Below, in pieces: positions 26,267 to 35,235 of a DNA stretch of 50,274 bases; the first letter of the stretch is position 1, and every line of letters starts with the position of its first letter. Under the pieces are notes generated by a model that saw only the letters and a list, made by a program, of their open reading frames with translations, was not told the DNA's origin and ran no database searches. The translations under genes and the position numbers were made by a program. The DNA is from Kocuria rosea (lineage in GTDB: Bacteria; Actinomycetota; Actinomycetes; Actinomycetales; Micrococcaceae), in contig NZ_JAMBOG010000023.1 of NCBI RefSeq assembly GCF_023715525.1, positions 1-50,274 on the forward strand, given 5' to 3'.

Positions 26267-27313
26267 TCAAGGTGTGCAGTCGGGGCGGGTCTGCCTTCCA
26301 GGAGGCGCCGTGCTGCATCCGATGGCCAGCGTAGGAGGCAGCAGTTCGTCCGCGGGGCGGGGGGCGCCGGGAGTTAGCTGAGCCAGCAGCACTTCGGCGG
26401 CCCTGCGTCCTGCGGCGTGGCTGGCGTTGTCCACCGAGGTCAGACTGATTCGGCGCATCCGGGCCAGGGGAGTGTTGTCGTAGCCTGCCACCGAGAGGTC
26501 TCCGGGCACGGACAGCCCCTGCTCCTCGGCGGCGGACATGACCCCCAGGGCGGCCATGTCGTTGACGGCGAAAACAGCCGTGGGCCGATCCGTGCCGGCC
26601 AGCAGCTCCATTCCGGCCTGGTAGCCGGCTTCCTCCGTCAGATCCCCATCGATCCAGCGCATCCGGTCCGCCAGGCCGGCGGCGCGCATGGCCTGTTCGT
26701 AGCCTCGGCGGCGAGCCGCCCCGACCGCCGTCGACGCCGCGCTCACGTGGGTGATCGCACGGTGGCCGAGGCCCACCAGGTGGTCCACGACGGAGACGGC
26801 GCCGGCGACGTCGTCGTTGGTCACCACGGTGGCGGAAGGACCGGGCCCAGCAGGGGCGCCCAGCACGACGGTGGGCACCTGCTCGAGCGCTGCGACGAGG
26901 ACCGGGCTGTCCGGCATGGTGCCCACGAGGACGAGTCCTTCGACGTTCATCTCCAGCAGCTTGGACAGCAAGGACCCGCCGCTGCGCCCGTCCAGGCGGA
27001 AGTCCCCCATCAGCATCTGCATGCCTCCCGCGATCAGTCCGGCGTTGAGCCCTTCAACGGCCGGGACGAACCACGGATTTCGCATGTCGTGCAGGATCAC
27101 ACCCACGGTGCGGCTGCGCGATTCGACCAGGGCCCGGGCTGCCGCATTGGGCCGGTAGCCCAGCTCCTGGGCGGCCCATTCGACGGCAGCACGCTTCTCG
27201 GCGCTGACGTAGCCGGTGTTGCGCAGCACCAGGGACACCACCGACTTTGACACCCCGGCACGGGTGGCGACATCGACGATGGTCACGCCGCGGCGGCGCC
27301 GAGGAGCAGTCAC
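26267..27313 (-). CDS. LacI-family transcriptional regulator
   Basis: A 348-residue repressor: DNA-binding domain GVTIVDVATRAGVSKSVVSL and LGYRPNAAARAL, hinge, and the periplasmic-binding-protein-like effector domain with RTVGVILHDMRNPWFVPAVE and GYDNTPLARMRRISLTSVD. GTG at 27313 is chosen because AAGGATC lies just upstream and the helix-turn-helix follows. It is divergent from an inositol/sugar dehydrogenase gene; the palindrome at 27383-27392 is the likely operator for both. The effector is probably the sugar or inositol oxidised by the neighbour. Confidence 0.92.
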   Translation of the reverse strand: MTAPRRRRGVTIVDVATRAGVSKSVVSLVLRNTGYVSAEKRAAVEWAAQELGYRPNAAARALVESRSRTVGVILHDMRNPWFVPAVEGLNAGLIAGGMQMLMGDFRLDGRSGGSLLSKLLEMNVEGLVLVGTMPDSPVLVAALEQVPTVVLGAPAGPGPSATVVTNDDVAGAVSVVDHLVGLGHRAITHVSAASTAVGAARRRGYEQAMRAAGLADRMRWIDGDLTEEAGYQAGMELLAGTDRPTAVFAVNDMAALGVMSAAEEQGLSVPGDLSVAGYDNTPLARMRRISLTSVDNASHAAGRRAAEVLLAQLTPGAPRPADELLPPTLAIGCSTAPPGRQTRPDCTP

Positions 27314-27382
27314 GGGATCCTTCCGGGCAGATGCGGGCGGTTGACGTGGCGGAGACCACATGCGTAGCCTACCGGCGATGTA

Positions 27383-27392
27383 GGAACGTTCC
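27383..27392. promoter_or_regulatory. LacI-type operator palindrome
   Basis: GGAACGTTCC is a perfect palindrome with the central CG typical of LacI-family sites, located between the divergent regulator (ends at 27313) and dehydrogenase (starts at 27444). No other equally good palindrome is in the gap. Confidence 0.6.
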
Positions 27393-27443
27393 AATATCTC
27401 AATTTCCGGGGCGCCCCGGCTCTGGTGCTGCGAAGGAGCAATC

Positions 27444-28487
27444 ATGAAGGACATCACTGTGGGACTGGTCGGGGTGGGGCGCATCGGCGTCATGCACGCG
27501 GCCAACCTGGTCGGGCTCGGCGAGGTCCTGCATCCCCGGGGGATCGACGTGCGCCTGAGACTCACGGACGTGGCGACCGAGCACGCGCAGCGGGTGGCGC
27601 AGCAGCTGGAGGCCGAGTACCTGCCCTCGGTGGAGGAGCTGCTCGCCTCGGGGATCGACGGGCTCGTGGTCGCCACCGGCACCGCAACCCATCCCGCCCT
27701 GATCCGGGCCGGGGTGGACGCCGGGATCCCCGTGTTCTGCGAGAAGCCCGTGGCCCTGGACGTGGCCGACTCGCTGCCGGTGCTGGAGCATGTCCGGGAG
27801 CAGGGCGGGGTCGTGCAGATCGGGCACCAGCGCCGTTTCGACGCGGGCTACCTGCGGGCCAAGGAAGCCTTCGAGGCCCGGGAGCTCGGCTGGATCCACT
27901 CCCTGCGGGCGGTCACCTGCGACATGACCCCGCCGCCGGTGGAGTTCCTGGCCTCCTCCGGCGGGCTGTTCCGCGACTGCTCCGTCCACGACTTCGACAT
28001 CCTGCGCTGGCTCACCGGGCGCGAGATCGTGGAGGTCTACGCCAAGGGCTCCAACAACGGCGACCCCGCCATCGGGGCGGTCGGCGACGTCGACACGGCC
28101 CTGGCCGTGGTCACCTTCGACGACGGCACCGTGGGCACCGTCTCGGCGAGCCGCTACAACGGCGCCGGCCACGACGTGCGCCTGGAGCTGCAGGGCTCGG
28201 CCGCGTCTTTGACCGTCGGGCTGGACGAGCGGGCCGCCGTGCGCTCGGCCGAGCCCGGGGTGGACTTCCCCTCCGGGACCCCGCACCGGACCTTCGCCGA
28301 ACGCTTCGCCCAGGCCTACCGGGACGAGATGGTGGCCTTCGTCGAGCTGATCCTGGGGCTTCGCCCCAATCCCTGCACCCCCGAGGACGCCGTGGCGGCC
28401 GCCCGCGTGGCGGACGCCGCCCAGCAGTCCCTGGCCACCGGCGCGCCCGTGCGGGTGGCATCCACCCCAGCCGGCTCTGCCCTCTGA
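27444..28487 (+). CDS. Gfo/Idh/MocA-family dehydrogenase, inositol 2-dehydrogenase-like
   Basis: A 347-residue NAD-dependent dehydrogenase. The Rossmann GVGRIG is at 10-15, the EKP motif at 100-102, and D178/H182 form the DxxxH active-site pair in FRDCSVHDFDILRWL. The opening and length fit actinobacterial inositol dehydrogenases. AAGGAG precedes the ATG. The gene is divergent from a LacI regulator across a palindromic operator, so it is likely substrate-induced. It is only distantly similar to the dehydrogenase at 469-1464. Other sugar dehydrogenases cannot be excluded. Confidence 0.87.
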   Translation: MKDITVGLVGVGRIGVMHAANLVGLGEVLHPRGIDVRLRLTDVATEHAQRVAQQLEAEYLPSVEELLASGIDGLVVATGTATHPALIRAGVDAGIPVFCEKPVALDVADSLPVLEHVREQGGVVQIGHQRRFDAGYLRAKEAFEARELGWIHSLRAVTCDMTPPPVEFLASSGGLFRDCSVHDFDILRWLTGREIVEVYAKGSNNGDPAIGAVGDVDTALAVVTFDDGTVGTVSASRYNGAGHDVRLELQGSAASLTVGLDERAAVRSAEPGVDFPSGTPHRTFAERFAQAYRDEMVAFVELILGLRPNPCTPEDAVAAARVADAAQQSLATGAPVRVASTPAGSAL

Positions 28488-28578
28488 CGCCCGGACAACA
28501 CCGAGGTGGAGCATCCACAGATGGCCACCATCATCGGCTACCTGCCCGCCGCCCCATTTTCGGGGAGCGGGGTGCAAG

Positions 28579-28600
28579 GCCGGCAACCAGGGTTGCCGGC
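28579..28600 (+). terminator. Hairpin after the inositol-type dehydrogenase
   Basis: GCCGGCAAC and GTTGCCGGC form a perfect 9-bp stem with a 4-nt loop, about 90 bp past the dehydrogenase stop. No T run follows. Confidence 0.45.
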
Positions 28601-28954
28601 TGAGCCCCGAGCGGGTCTTGAGCAGGAAGGAAGACCAAAATCTCCTCGGCGCGGCGGGTACGACAGCAAGGACTCCCTCGGGTGGACGGCAACGACATGT
28701 GGTGGCGATGTCCCGGGCGCCCGGGGAGAGGGTGGGCGCCGAGGTGCCGGCACGGCGGCGGTTGATGGATGCCCGCGGTACCGCAGGGCGTGCCGTGCCG
28801 GATCCCCGCAGCGCACCGGAGAAACAACGGTCGGGCGGGCGCCCCGTCGGTACCCGTTCCCATGGACCAGCGGGCTTCCGCCGTCGATAATGAGACGCCA
28901 GCACACTGACGGATCGACCCGCGCAGGGCCGCTCCCGCGGAAGGGGAACGCACC
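28601..28954. other. Intergenic region, no gene recognised
   Basis: About 350 bp upstream of the SnoaL-like gene; it must hold that gene's promoter. Overlapping frames are low-complexity and have no motif. Confidence 0.3.
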
Positions 28955-29329
28955 ATGCAGGAGTTGACCGAGCGGTTCATCGACGCGCTGCACAGGTTGC
29001 ACACCGACGACGACGTCGAGCCCATGGTGGCGCTGTATGCCGAGGACGCGCAGCTGTCCAAACTGGGCCAGCAGCATCACCAGCGTGGCCCGGAGGGAGC
29101 GCGAAGGTTCTGGCGGACCTATCGGGACGTCTTCGACGAGATCCAGGCCACCTTCGTCCACACCGTCCGCAACCAGGACAGCGCGGCCCTGGAGTGGACC
29201 TCCACGGGCACACTGCGTGATGGCGGGCCCATCTCCTACGCGGGCGTGAGCGTGCTGGTGGGACAGGAGTCAATCGCAGCCTTCCGCACCTACTACGACT
29301 CCGCGCCCTTCCTCAACGACCAGGCATGA
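28955..29329 (+). CDS. SnoaL/NTF2-like family protein
   Basis: A 124-residue cone-fold protein: LTERFIDALHRLHTDDDVEP and MVALYAEDAQLSK at the start, FWRTYRDVFDEIQATFVH in the middle and ALEWTSTGTLRDGGPISY with the strand that lines the pocket. The pattern is that of nuclear-transport-factor-2-like enzymes such as SnoaL or limonene-epoxide hydrolase, which share a fold but not a reaction. A GGAAGGGG site precedes the ATG. No neighbour hints at a substrate. Confidence 0.8.
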   Translation: MQELTERFIDALHRLHTDDDVEPMVALYAEDAQLSKLGQQHHQRGPEGARRFWRTYRDVFDEIQATFVHTVRNQDSAALEWTSTGTLRDGGPISYAGVSVLVGQESIAAFRTYYDSAPFLNDQA

Positions 29330-30135
29330 CACCCCAGGGGTGGGCGGGTCGTCGCGGACGCACGGGTCATGCGGTGCAACAGTGGTTCCCGGCGGGAGCC
29401 GGAGCCGGTGAGCCGGGCCCGTGCCCTGTTCTGGGTGGGAGGCTCCCACCCCGATCGGCGGACCCCGCCCGTCCTGCGGTCAGTAACGCGGGCGACGCAG
29501 ATGGGTTAGCTCTGCCTGCGGGCCTCGCCGTGTCGGGCTTGAGGTGGCCGCAGTTGGCGCCGGCCCAGGCATGGAAGAGTGGGAGTCGGCGGAGATCCGT
29601 GCAACCACGGCCAGTATGAGTTCCTGTCCGGGGTTGGGAAGAGGCAGGCGCCTTCCTTGGCGCCGGTAGGCGCCTCCAAGAAACCACCATGGACACAAGG
29701 CCAATGGCCGACGACAAAAGGACACCACCAGGTTCCCAGCCGGTGACAAGAACACCGAGGTCACATGTTTCCGTCGATGAGCGCAGCCAGCTCCGTACTG
29801 GCTTGGCGATAGGCGTGGAACCACCCCGTGGCGGCAGTGGAGTCATCGGGTGGCATCGGCATTCCTGCGTGCGGTCGGTGCTGGGGATGATCGACACGAG
29901 CTCGAGCGGTCTCTGCCCTGTCCTGGCCGTGCCAAGAAAGCGCCTCATGTGCTGATGGGACCCCACTACGGTTGACCGGCCTCACGTTTCGATAGGGGGT
30001 CCGGTCAGCGACAGGTCACCGCCCATCATGGGGCGGGTCCCGGTCGGTGCGGCGGGCCTCGTCTCCGGGCACCTGGCCCGGAGACGAGGCCCGCACAGCG
30101 CGACGGAGCTCAGCACGCCGCGATCTGTGCTGATC
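29330..30135. other. 800-bp region with a possible short ORF and a GGCGCC cluster
   Basis: Three GGCGCC palindromes lie at 29647-29652, 29659-29664 and 29669-29674, able to form alternative hairpins. On the minus strand, an ATG at 29856 with AGGA 6 nt upstream opens a 31-codon frame ending at 29761; its sequence TAATGWFHAYRQASTELAAL is amphipathic and protein-like. No other gene is supported. Confidence 0.35.
29761..29856 (-). CDS. Possible 31-residue small protein
   Basis: A short frame with a ribosome site (AGGA, 6 nt) and a helix-like sequence, GWFHAYRQASTELAALIDGN. It is too short for a family call and is listed only as a candidate. An overlapping ATG at 29862 would add two residues but has no spacing for the ribosome site. 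Confidence 0.25.
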   Translation of the reverse strand: MPPDDSTAATGWFHAYRQASTELAALIDGNM

Positions 30136-30744
30136 CTAGTGCTGCTGGGCGAACCAGGCGGCCACGGGCTTGGCGAAGGCGGTGATCAGCCAGAGGATGT
30201 CGACGATGAGCACGGCCACGCCGATGGCGATCAGCGCGATGGCCCAGCCGCCGAAGATCAGCGAACCCACGAACCCGAACACGGTGCCGATGATGCTCAG
30301 GATGGCCAGGACGATGCCGAGGACCCTCGCCCAGTTCTTGCCCTTCTTCAGGCCGGTGTAGACCAGCCCGTACGCGCCGAGGGCGATCATCAGGATGATG
30401 AGGCTGAACACCGTGGAGCCACCGGACTGGTCGGCCATGGCCTGGGCCTGGTCGGCCGGCACCCCGAGGCGTTCGTAGGCGCCGGTGAGGTCGGTGGTGG
30501 CCGTGGCGATCATCGAGACGATGCCGTTGAGCACGTACAACGCGGCGGAGACCAGGGTCAGGGTCAGCAGCCGCCGGTGCTGCGGCGGGGCCGGGACGGG
30601 CCCGCGGTGCTGCCCGTAGAGTCCGGTCCCGTACTGGTCGCCCTGCCCGTAGGCCGGGGTGTAGCGGGGCGGGCCCGCCGGGGCCGGGCTCACCGGGTGG
30701 GCGTGCGGGGTGTCCCCGGGGTTGGGGGTCGAGGAGGTGGTCAT
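30136..30744 (-). CDS. Four-helix membrane protein with proline-rich N-terminus
   Basis: A 202-residue protein. The first 58 residues are Pro/Gly/Tyr-rich and probably cytoplasmic and disordered. Four hydrophobic segments follow: LLTLTLVSAALYVLNGIVSM, VFSLIILMIALGAYGLVYTG, VLGIVLAILSIIGTVFGFVG and IALIAIGVAVLIVDILWLIT. This layout is common in actinobacterial membrane proteins of unknown function. AAAGGAG precedes the ATG. No enzymatic motif is seen and the function is unknown. Confidence 0.75.
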   Translation of the reverse strand: MTTSSTPNPGDTPHAHPVSPAPAGPPRYTPAYGQGDQYGTGLYGQHRGPVPAPPQHRRLLTLTLVSAALYVLNGIVSMIATATTDLTGAYERLGVPADQAQAMADQSGGSTVFSLIILMIALGAYGLVYTGLKKGKNWARVLGIVLAILSIIGTVFGFVGSLIFGGWAIALIAIGVAVLIVDILWLITAFAKPVAAWFAQQH

Positions 30745-31075
30745 GGCGGTGTCTCCTTTGCCGTGGCGGGTCGCTGTGGCGGGGCATCGAAAGCCAGGGA
30801 CACGGCCGCTGTCAGCTTGCCCGGTCCGCGTCCTTCCGGAGATCGAGGTTCCTGCCCCTCACCCCCAGTATGTGCGATAGCGAAACCTGTGTGGGGTCGT
30901 GCCGGTGTCCGCACTCCGGGGGCGCCGTCATTGACGGGCGCGGATACCGCTCCTCACGAAAAACCGGCCTCAGTGCTTGGCCGATCGGTGGGCTCGGTGT
31001 CATGGAGCCAGGCGTTGTCTGCGAGTGGGGGGACAGGTGTCCCATGCCGGAGACGATCTTCGAAGGACCCCGCTG
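30745..31075. other. Intergenic region between divergent genes
   Basis: About 330 bp between the membrane protein and the partial hypothetical gene. It must contain the membrane-protein promoter. No gene or repeat is supported. Confidence 0.3.
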
Positions 31076-31573
31076 ATGCCGGCTCCTGTCGTGGTCCGGA
31101 TGTTCAACGAGCACGGCTGCCCGTGGCCCTTCTTCGGCCCGGACAGCGTGATGAGCCAAGCGGAGTTCCCCCTTCCTCCTGAGCTCACCCAGCAGGTGCT
31201 GGCCTGGACTGCTGACGTCGATGACCATTACGACCCAGAGCCGGGGTGGGCCTCGACCGCCGCCCGTGACCGAGGGATGTCGAGGTCAGTTCTTCTTGCT
31301 GCATCGGTGGGCGCCCGTGCCGATCATCTGAGCGGGCATGGGACTTCTGGTCCGGTGGGCGCGCAATGCCCGTTTCGGAGGACGCAGTGCGGGGTGGGCC
31401 CACCGCGCAGCGATGTTTCTTCTGGGAGTTCCTTGCCGGTGTCCGAACCGGTGCGCTGCCGTGACAGCGGACGGCCGGGGTCGCTCCGCCGCCGATATAC
31501 GGTACGCCCTCGAGGGCCTCGGGACTGCTCGCCACCGACTCGGCAGGGGACAAGCACACAGCGGATGTCCTGA
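31076..31573 (+). pseudogene. Hypothetical protein with intact start but degenerate C-terminus
   Basis: The ATG at 31076 has a good ribosome site (AAGGA) and the first 65 residues look genuine (VRMFNEHGCPWPFFGPDS, ELTQQVLAWTADVDDHY). They resemble a small actinobacterial protein family of unknown function. After about residue 67 (base 31275) the sequence turns into Arg/Ser/Gly-rich low complexity typical of non-coding GC-rich DNA, although the frame stays open to 31573. I read it as a gene whose 3' part has been replaced or decayed. Confidence 0.5.
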
Positions 31574-31612
31574 CGATCAACTGATCATCGCCTGCCCATC
31601 TCCTCGTGACGC

Positions 31613-31650
31613 CGAAGGGGTGGAGCCGTCATGGCGGCTCCACCCCTTCG
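31613..31650. terminator. Strong 16-bp hairpin
   Basis: CGAAGGGGTGGAGCCG pairs perfectly with CGGCTCCACCCCTTCG across a 6-nt loop. It is 100 bp beyond the small minus-strand gene at 31750-31860 and 40 bp beyond the plus-strand frame ending at 31573, so it may serve both. No T tract follows. Confidence 0.6.
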
Positions 31651-31749
31651 TCGTGGGCGGGCATCAAGGCCCGACGATGCGTGCCCGCGCCACCGTGATC
31701 AGTCCCGCTCCGGACCGGCGCGGTCCGTCCGATGGCGTGGGGTTTCGTT

Positions 31750-31860
31750 TCAGCGGCGCCGGGTGGGGCGCTGAACCGTGCCGCGGGCCTGCTTCTGCCG
31801 CTGATGCCGCAGGACGCGCCCGATGATCATGGGGGCGAGGGTGAGAAGGAGCTTCTTCAT
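31750..31860 (-). CDS. Small basic protein of 36 residues
   Basis: Begins MKKLLLTLAPMIIGRVLRHQ and ends in a basic tail. A GAGG lies 6 nt upstream of the ATG at 31860. The hydrophobic start followed by a strongly basic stretch looks like a short membrane-associated or nucleic-acid-binding peptide. Similar MKK-LLxTLAPMI-GRV proteins occur in related actinobacteria as far as I remember, but no function is known to me. Confidence 0.45.
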   Translation of the reverse strand: MKKLLLTLAPMIIGRVLRHQRQKQARGTVQRPTRRR

Positions 31861-32710
31861 GGTGGACCTCACTGGTCGTGGTGGGGATGGGGCGGTGTCA
31901 CCGGGCCGCCGAGGAGGCGACTCGGTCACCAGGGGTGGGCCTGGCAGAGGGCCGCCGGACCGGGAGCGTCACAGGGGCCGATGCTCCCCAGCTGCTCCTG
32001 GTGCGGAGCCCGGCAACGCTACCTCACCGTGCCTTGGTGCGTTGCCTCGGGCAGGGGCGGCCCCCGGCCGATGGGATGACCAACGAGGCGGGGGCCGGCT
32101 CACCTCCATCCGGCCGGCTACTTGACCGGATGACAGCAAGCTCACTTAGTGTCTCACGGCTGTTCGGTGGACACCGCACCCGGACCACAGCGGCGCGATC
32201 CTCGACGGGCGCCTGCGGGGAACTCCACCGGCAGTTCTTTGCCGGCGTCCTGGTCGGTGGTGCCGTCATCGCCGGGCCGCTCTGCCTGACGGGTGCCGCA
32301 AGGCTCCTCGCCTGCCGTTTTCACCGTGCTGTCCTCCGGTGACGATGCTCCCCGCACCGGATTCGTGGTCGATGCCGGGCCGGCTCCACCGGTCCGGGAA
32401 TCGGCGGAGCTGGCGGTGGCGGCTGTCGCGGGCGCACGGGGTGCACCGGGGAGCAGCGGCGCCGGTCCCCGAGCCCGGGAGCGGTCCCGGAACAGGGCGT
32501 GGCAGACGGTGTCGGGGCGGCCTGTGATACGGTCCAGCGCACCGGTGGCCACCTGCTCCCGCCACGGAACCATGGTGGCCACCCGGTCCCTCGCCGGTGG
32601 GTCTGCGCCGAGCACGGCGCTGGTGACAGACCTCTGCGTGCTCCTGTCCCTCGAGGAAGCGACCCGGGAGCGGATCCGGGGCCGACCCCAGCGCGGCTCT
32701 GGGCAGGGCG
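31861..32710. other. 850-bp region without a supported gene
   Basis: Overlapping frames on both strands are shadow-like. A plus-strand stretch HRQFFAGVLVGGAVIAGPL (about 32225-32290) is the only hydrophobic, gene-like piece, but it has no start or partner and may be debris. Confidence 0.3.
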
Positions 32711-33010
32711 TCACGGGTGCGCGGGGGCGAGGAGGTCGCTGTGGCGGGTGTGGAGTTCGGCCACCAGGTCCTGGTGGCGGTCCAGGGTCACCGGATGCGC
32801 CCCCTCGGGGGAGTCCAGGTATTCGCGCTCGAGCTGGAGACAGGCCCGGGAGTGGAGCACCTGCAGCTGTTCCAGGGTCGGCTCGGCGAGCTCGGTGGGG
32901 AAGTCCTGGGCCGGGTCCAGGTGCGTGCTGGCCCCCTCCGTTGCACCGGGCACGTGCTGATGCTCCTGCATGCCGGTGTCAGCGGGGCTCACCGGGGTGG
33001 GCCGGTTCAT
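32711..33010 (-). CDS. Hypothetical protein cotranslated with a STAS protein
   Basis: A 99-residue protein whose ATG overlaps the stop of the STAS gene (ATGA), a sign of translational coupling. The C-terminal half is helical (TLEQLQVLHSRACLQLEREY, TLDRHQDLVAELHTRH) and the N-terminal half Pro/Thr/Glu-rich. No domain is recognised. Its link with a STAS protein suggests a role in the same partner-switching or stress pathway. Confidence 0.65.
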   Translation of the reverse strand: MNRPTPVSPADTGMQEHQHVPGATEGASTHLDPAQDFPTELAEPTLEQLQVLHSRACLQLEREYLDSPEGAHPVTLDRHQDLVAELHTRHSDLLAPAHP

Positions 33011-33324
33011 GCCGCCACCGTCCCGGCGCAGACCAGCACCGGCGCCGGCGAGGACGCAGGCCACAACACCTGCACCGGGGCGCCCCGGCCGGTGAGCTCT
33101 GCGTGGTGGAGTGCTTCCTGGAGCAGTCGGGCACCGGCGGCCTCGACCCGGAGGGCTCCGGTGAGGTCCACGGTGACACGGATGCCCGGGATGAGAGTGC
33201 GCGCCCGCCGGATCAGCGGGTACAAGCCTTGCTGGGAGACGGCGGTGAGCGCGCCGGTGACCTTGATGATCACTCGTGGGGTGTCGAGGTCGACCTGGAC
33301 GAGCACGGAAAGTTTCGGGGGCAC
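33007..33324 (-). CDS. STAS-like anti-sigma-factor-antagonist protein
   Basis: A 105-residue paralogue of the protein at 7976-8290. It shows the STAS strand-helix pattern with KLSVLVQVDLDTPRVIIKVT, LYPLIRRARTLIPGIRV and TVDLTGALRVEAAGARLLQE; the usual phospho-serine position is occupied by Ala/Gly, so phospho-switching is doubtful. The GTG at 33324 is chosen by alignment with the paralogue; a TTG at 33363 would extend it by 13 residues. It is coupled to the next small gene through an ATGA overlap. Confidence 0.65.
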   Translation of the reverse strand: MPPKLSVLVQVDLDTPRVIIKVTGALTAVSQQGLYPLIRRARTLIPGIRVTVDLTGALRVEAAGARLLQEALHHAELTGRGAPVQVLWPASSPAPVLVCAGTVAA

Positions 33325-33481
33325 AGCAGCGACTTTCTTGACTCCGCGGACAGGAGGGAACAAGGGCCGCTACTTGACCAGGGCACCAGCGTAGAGCACC
33401 ACCGGGCACCCGGGGCAGTGCAGACGCTGATGGCGTGCGTCACAGCCGTCCGGACCGGCGACAGGACAGATCAGCAGTTCG

Positions 33482-33730
33482 ATCGGCATCCCGTTCGTGC
33501 AGGTGCTCGCGCAGGCGATGGTGCTCTTCCTCGACGCCGCCGCCCGCAGCCGGCTCAACACCGCCTGCGTGGTCGGCAACGTCATCGGTGGCGCCATGGG
33601 CTCGACCCTGACTACCCTGCTGTGGTCGCTGGGCGGGTGGGCGGCGGTCACCACCGGGGGCATCGTGCTCAGCGTGACCGGGCTCATCGTGTGGGCCACG
33701 GGCCGCCGCGGCCCCCTGCGCGCGCCCTGA
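33482..33730 (+). pseudogene. MFS transporter, C-terminal remnant
   Basis: The frame IGIPFVQVLAQAMVLFLDAA followed by RSRLNTACVVGNVIGGAMGS and TTGGIVLSVTGLIVWATG encodes the last three transmembrane segments of a major-facilitator permease, ending at 33730. Everything upstream is missing. The conserved R-x-R-x-N in the loop between helices marks it as a DHA1-like drug or metabolite exporter fragment. Confidence 0.65.
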
Positions 33731-33860
33731 CCCGGGCGCCGGGTGCCCCGCTGCCACTCCACTGTTCCAGGAGCCGCTGACACCCGGCGCCCCGTCCATC
33801 CCTTCCGTTGAACGCGGCACGAACCGCCCACGGCGCGTGCCCGTCGCAAGGAGAACCACC

Positions 33861-34250
33861 ATGCCCACCTCCACCCCCATCGACCGGCAGCGCGTGCTCG
33901 TCCTGGGCGCCGGACCCGGCCTCGGTACCTCTGTCGCCCGGCGCTTCGGCCGTGAGGGCTTCTCGGTCACGCTCGTCGCCCGCAGCGAGGAGCACCTCGC
34001 CGACCTCGCCGACGGGCTGCGCGGCACGGGCATCAGCGTCGACGCCGTCGCGGCCCACGCCGCCGACCCGCACGGGTTCCGGACAGCCCTCGAGGGACTG
34101 GCCGGGTTCCTCGCCCCCGAGCGTTCGCGGTCTACAACGCCGCGGTCATTGCCAGCGACAACGTGCTGAGCAGCGACATCGACTACCTGCAGTCGACCTG
34201 CTACGTCGATGCTCTCGGAGCCATCAGCGCCGCCCAGGTGCTCGCCCCGG
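33861..34250 (+). pseudogene. Short-chain dehydrogenase N-terminus with a frameshift
   Basis: From the ATG at 33861 (AAGGAGAACCACC upstream) the protein opens with the cofactor fold VLVLGAGPGLGTSVARRFGR, as in short-chain dehydrogenases. At about 34120 one base is missing: the intended continuation FAVYNAAVIASDNVLSSDID is in the next phase. Homology stops at about 34250, where a different gene begins. The catalytic tyrosine is absent, so it cannot be active. Confidence 0.65.
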
Positions 34251-34922
34251 AAGAACACCCTGACCGCCTTCGGGATCACCGTGACCCTGTGGCTGCTGCC
34301 GGCCGTGGCCAGCCTGATCGGCGGCACCGACTCGGCCGCCTACATCTTCCTCGACGACCGCCTCGACGAGGGCATCGTCGCCGTGCTCGGCGCCTCCCTG
34401 CTGTTCGTCCTGCCCACCAACTGGGCCAAGCGCGAGGCCACCCTCACCTGGTCGGACGCGGCGAAGATCGACTGGGGCACCATCATCCTCTTCGGCACCG
34501 GCATCATCTTCGGCTCCCTGCTGGCCGCCACCGGCCTGGCCGAGACCATCGGCACCGGCGCGGCGGAGAACCTGGCCATCACCAACGTCGTGGCGATCAC
34601 CGTGTTCTCCGCGGTGCTGGCCATCCTCATCTCGGAGACCACCTCCAACACCGCCTCGGCGGCGGTGATCGTGCCCATCGTCATCCCGCTGTGCCAGGCC
34701 ATCGGGGTGGACCCCTTCGTCCCGGCCCTCGCGGCCACGTTCGCGGCGTCCTTCGGGTTCATGCTCCCGGTCTCCACCCCGCAGAACGCCATCGTCTACG
34801 GCACCGGGGCCGTGCCCATCACCCGCATGATCCGCACCGGCATCGTCTTCGACATCCTCGGCGCGATCCTCATCGTCTCCATCGTCCCGGTGATGATCGC
34901 CCTCGTCGGCATCGGCGGATAA
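34251..34922 (+). pseudogene. DASS-family anion symporter, C-terminal half
   Basis: The frame beginning KNTLTAFGITVTLWLLPAVA encodes the second half of a divalent-anion:sodium symporter (SLC13 type). The signature ISETTSNTASAAVIVPIVIP with the SNT motif and MLPVSTPQNAIVYGTGAVPI are the second ion-binding hairpin. Typical proteins exceed 450 residues; only about 223 remain. It is joined abruptly to the SDR fragment upstream, so the two are the product of a deletion or rearrangement. It normally transports dicarboxylates or sulfate. Confidence 0.75.
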
Positions 34923-35235
34923 CCCTTCCCACCCAACCCCCACGCCCGGACCCGGTAACCATCGGACGGGTCGAGGACCACGAACCCTTGGGGCCCCACC
35001 ACCACGGTGGGGCCCCAGGGGCGTTCCCGAGGCAGCCCTCCACCCATTCCGCGTGGGGACCCTCGCGAGAGGGTTACCCTCAATCCGGCCCTCAGTACCG
35101 TGGACCCCGCTCGGTCCCTTTCTCGGCCTGCGTGCTGTCGCAGTGGTCCCGGAGGCGCCGGCACAGAACGCGACGCCGTCCAACGGCGCGGGCGCCCCCG
35201 AGAGGAAAGGCCTGGACAATGCAGGAGGACCGGTC
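34923..35235. other. Intergenic region with a terminator, leading to the MFS operon
   Basis: Contains the hairpin listed at 34986-35020. The MFS transcript presumably starts in the second half. No gene recognised. Confidence 0.35.
34986..35020 (+). terminator. Terminator hairpin after the symporter remnant
   Basis: TGGGGCCCCACC and GGTGGGGCCCCA form a perfect 12-bp stem with a 5-nt loop (34989-35017), extended by flanking CCC/GGG. It lies 64 bp after the DASS remnant. Confidence 0.6.

Noticed and set aside
29647-29674. Three GGCGCC sites as a protein-binding array
   Set aside because: GGCGCC is common in DNA of this composition and spacing is irregular (12 and 10 bp).
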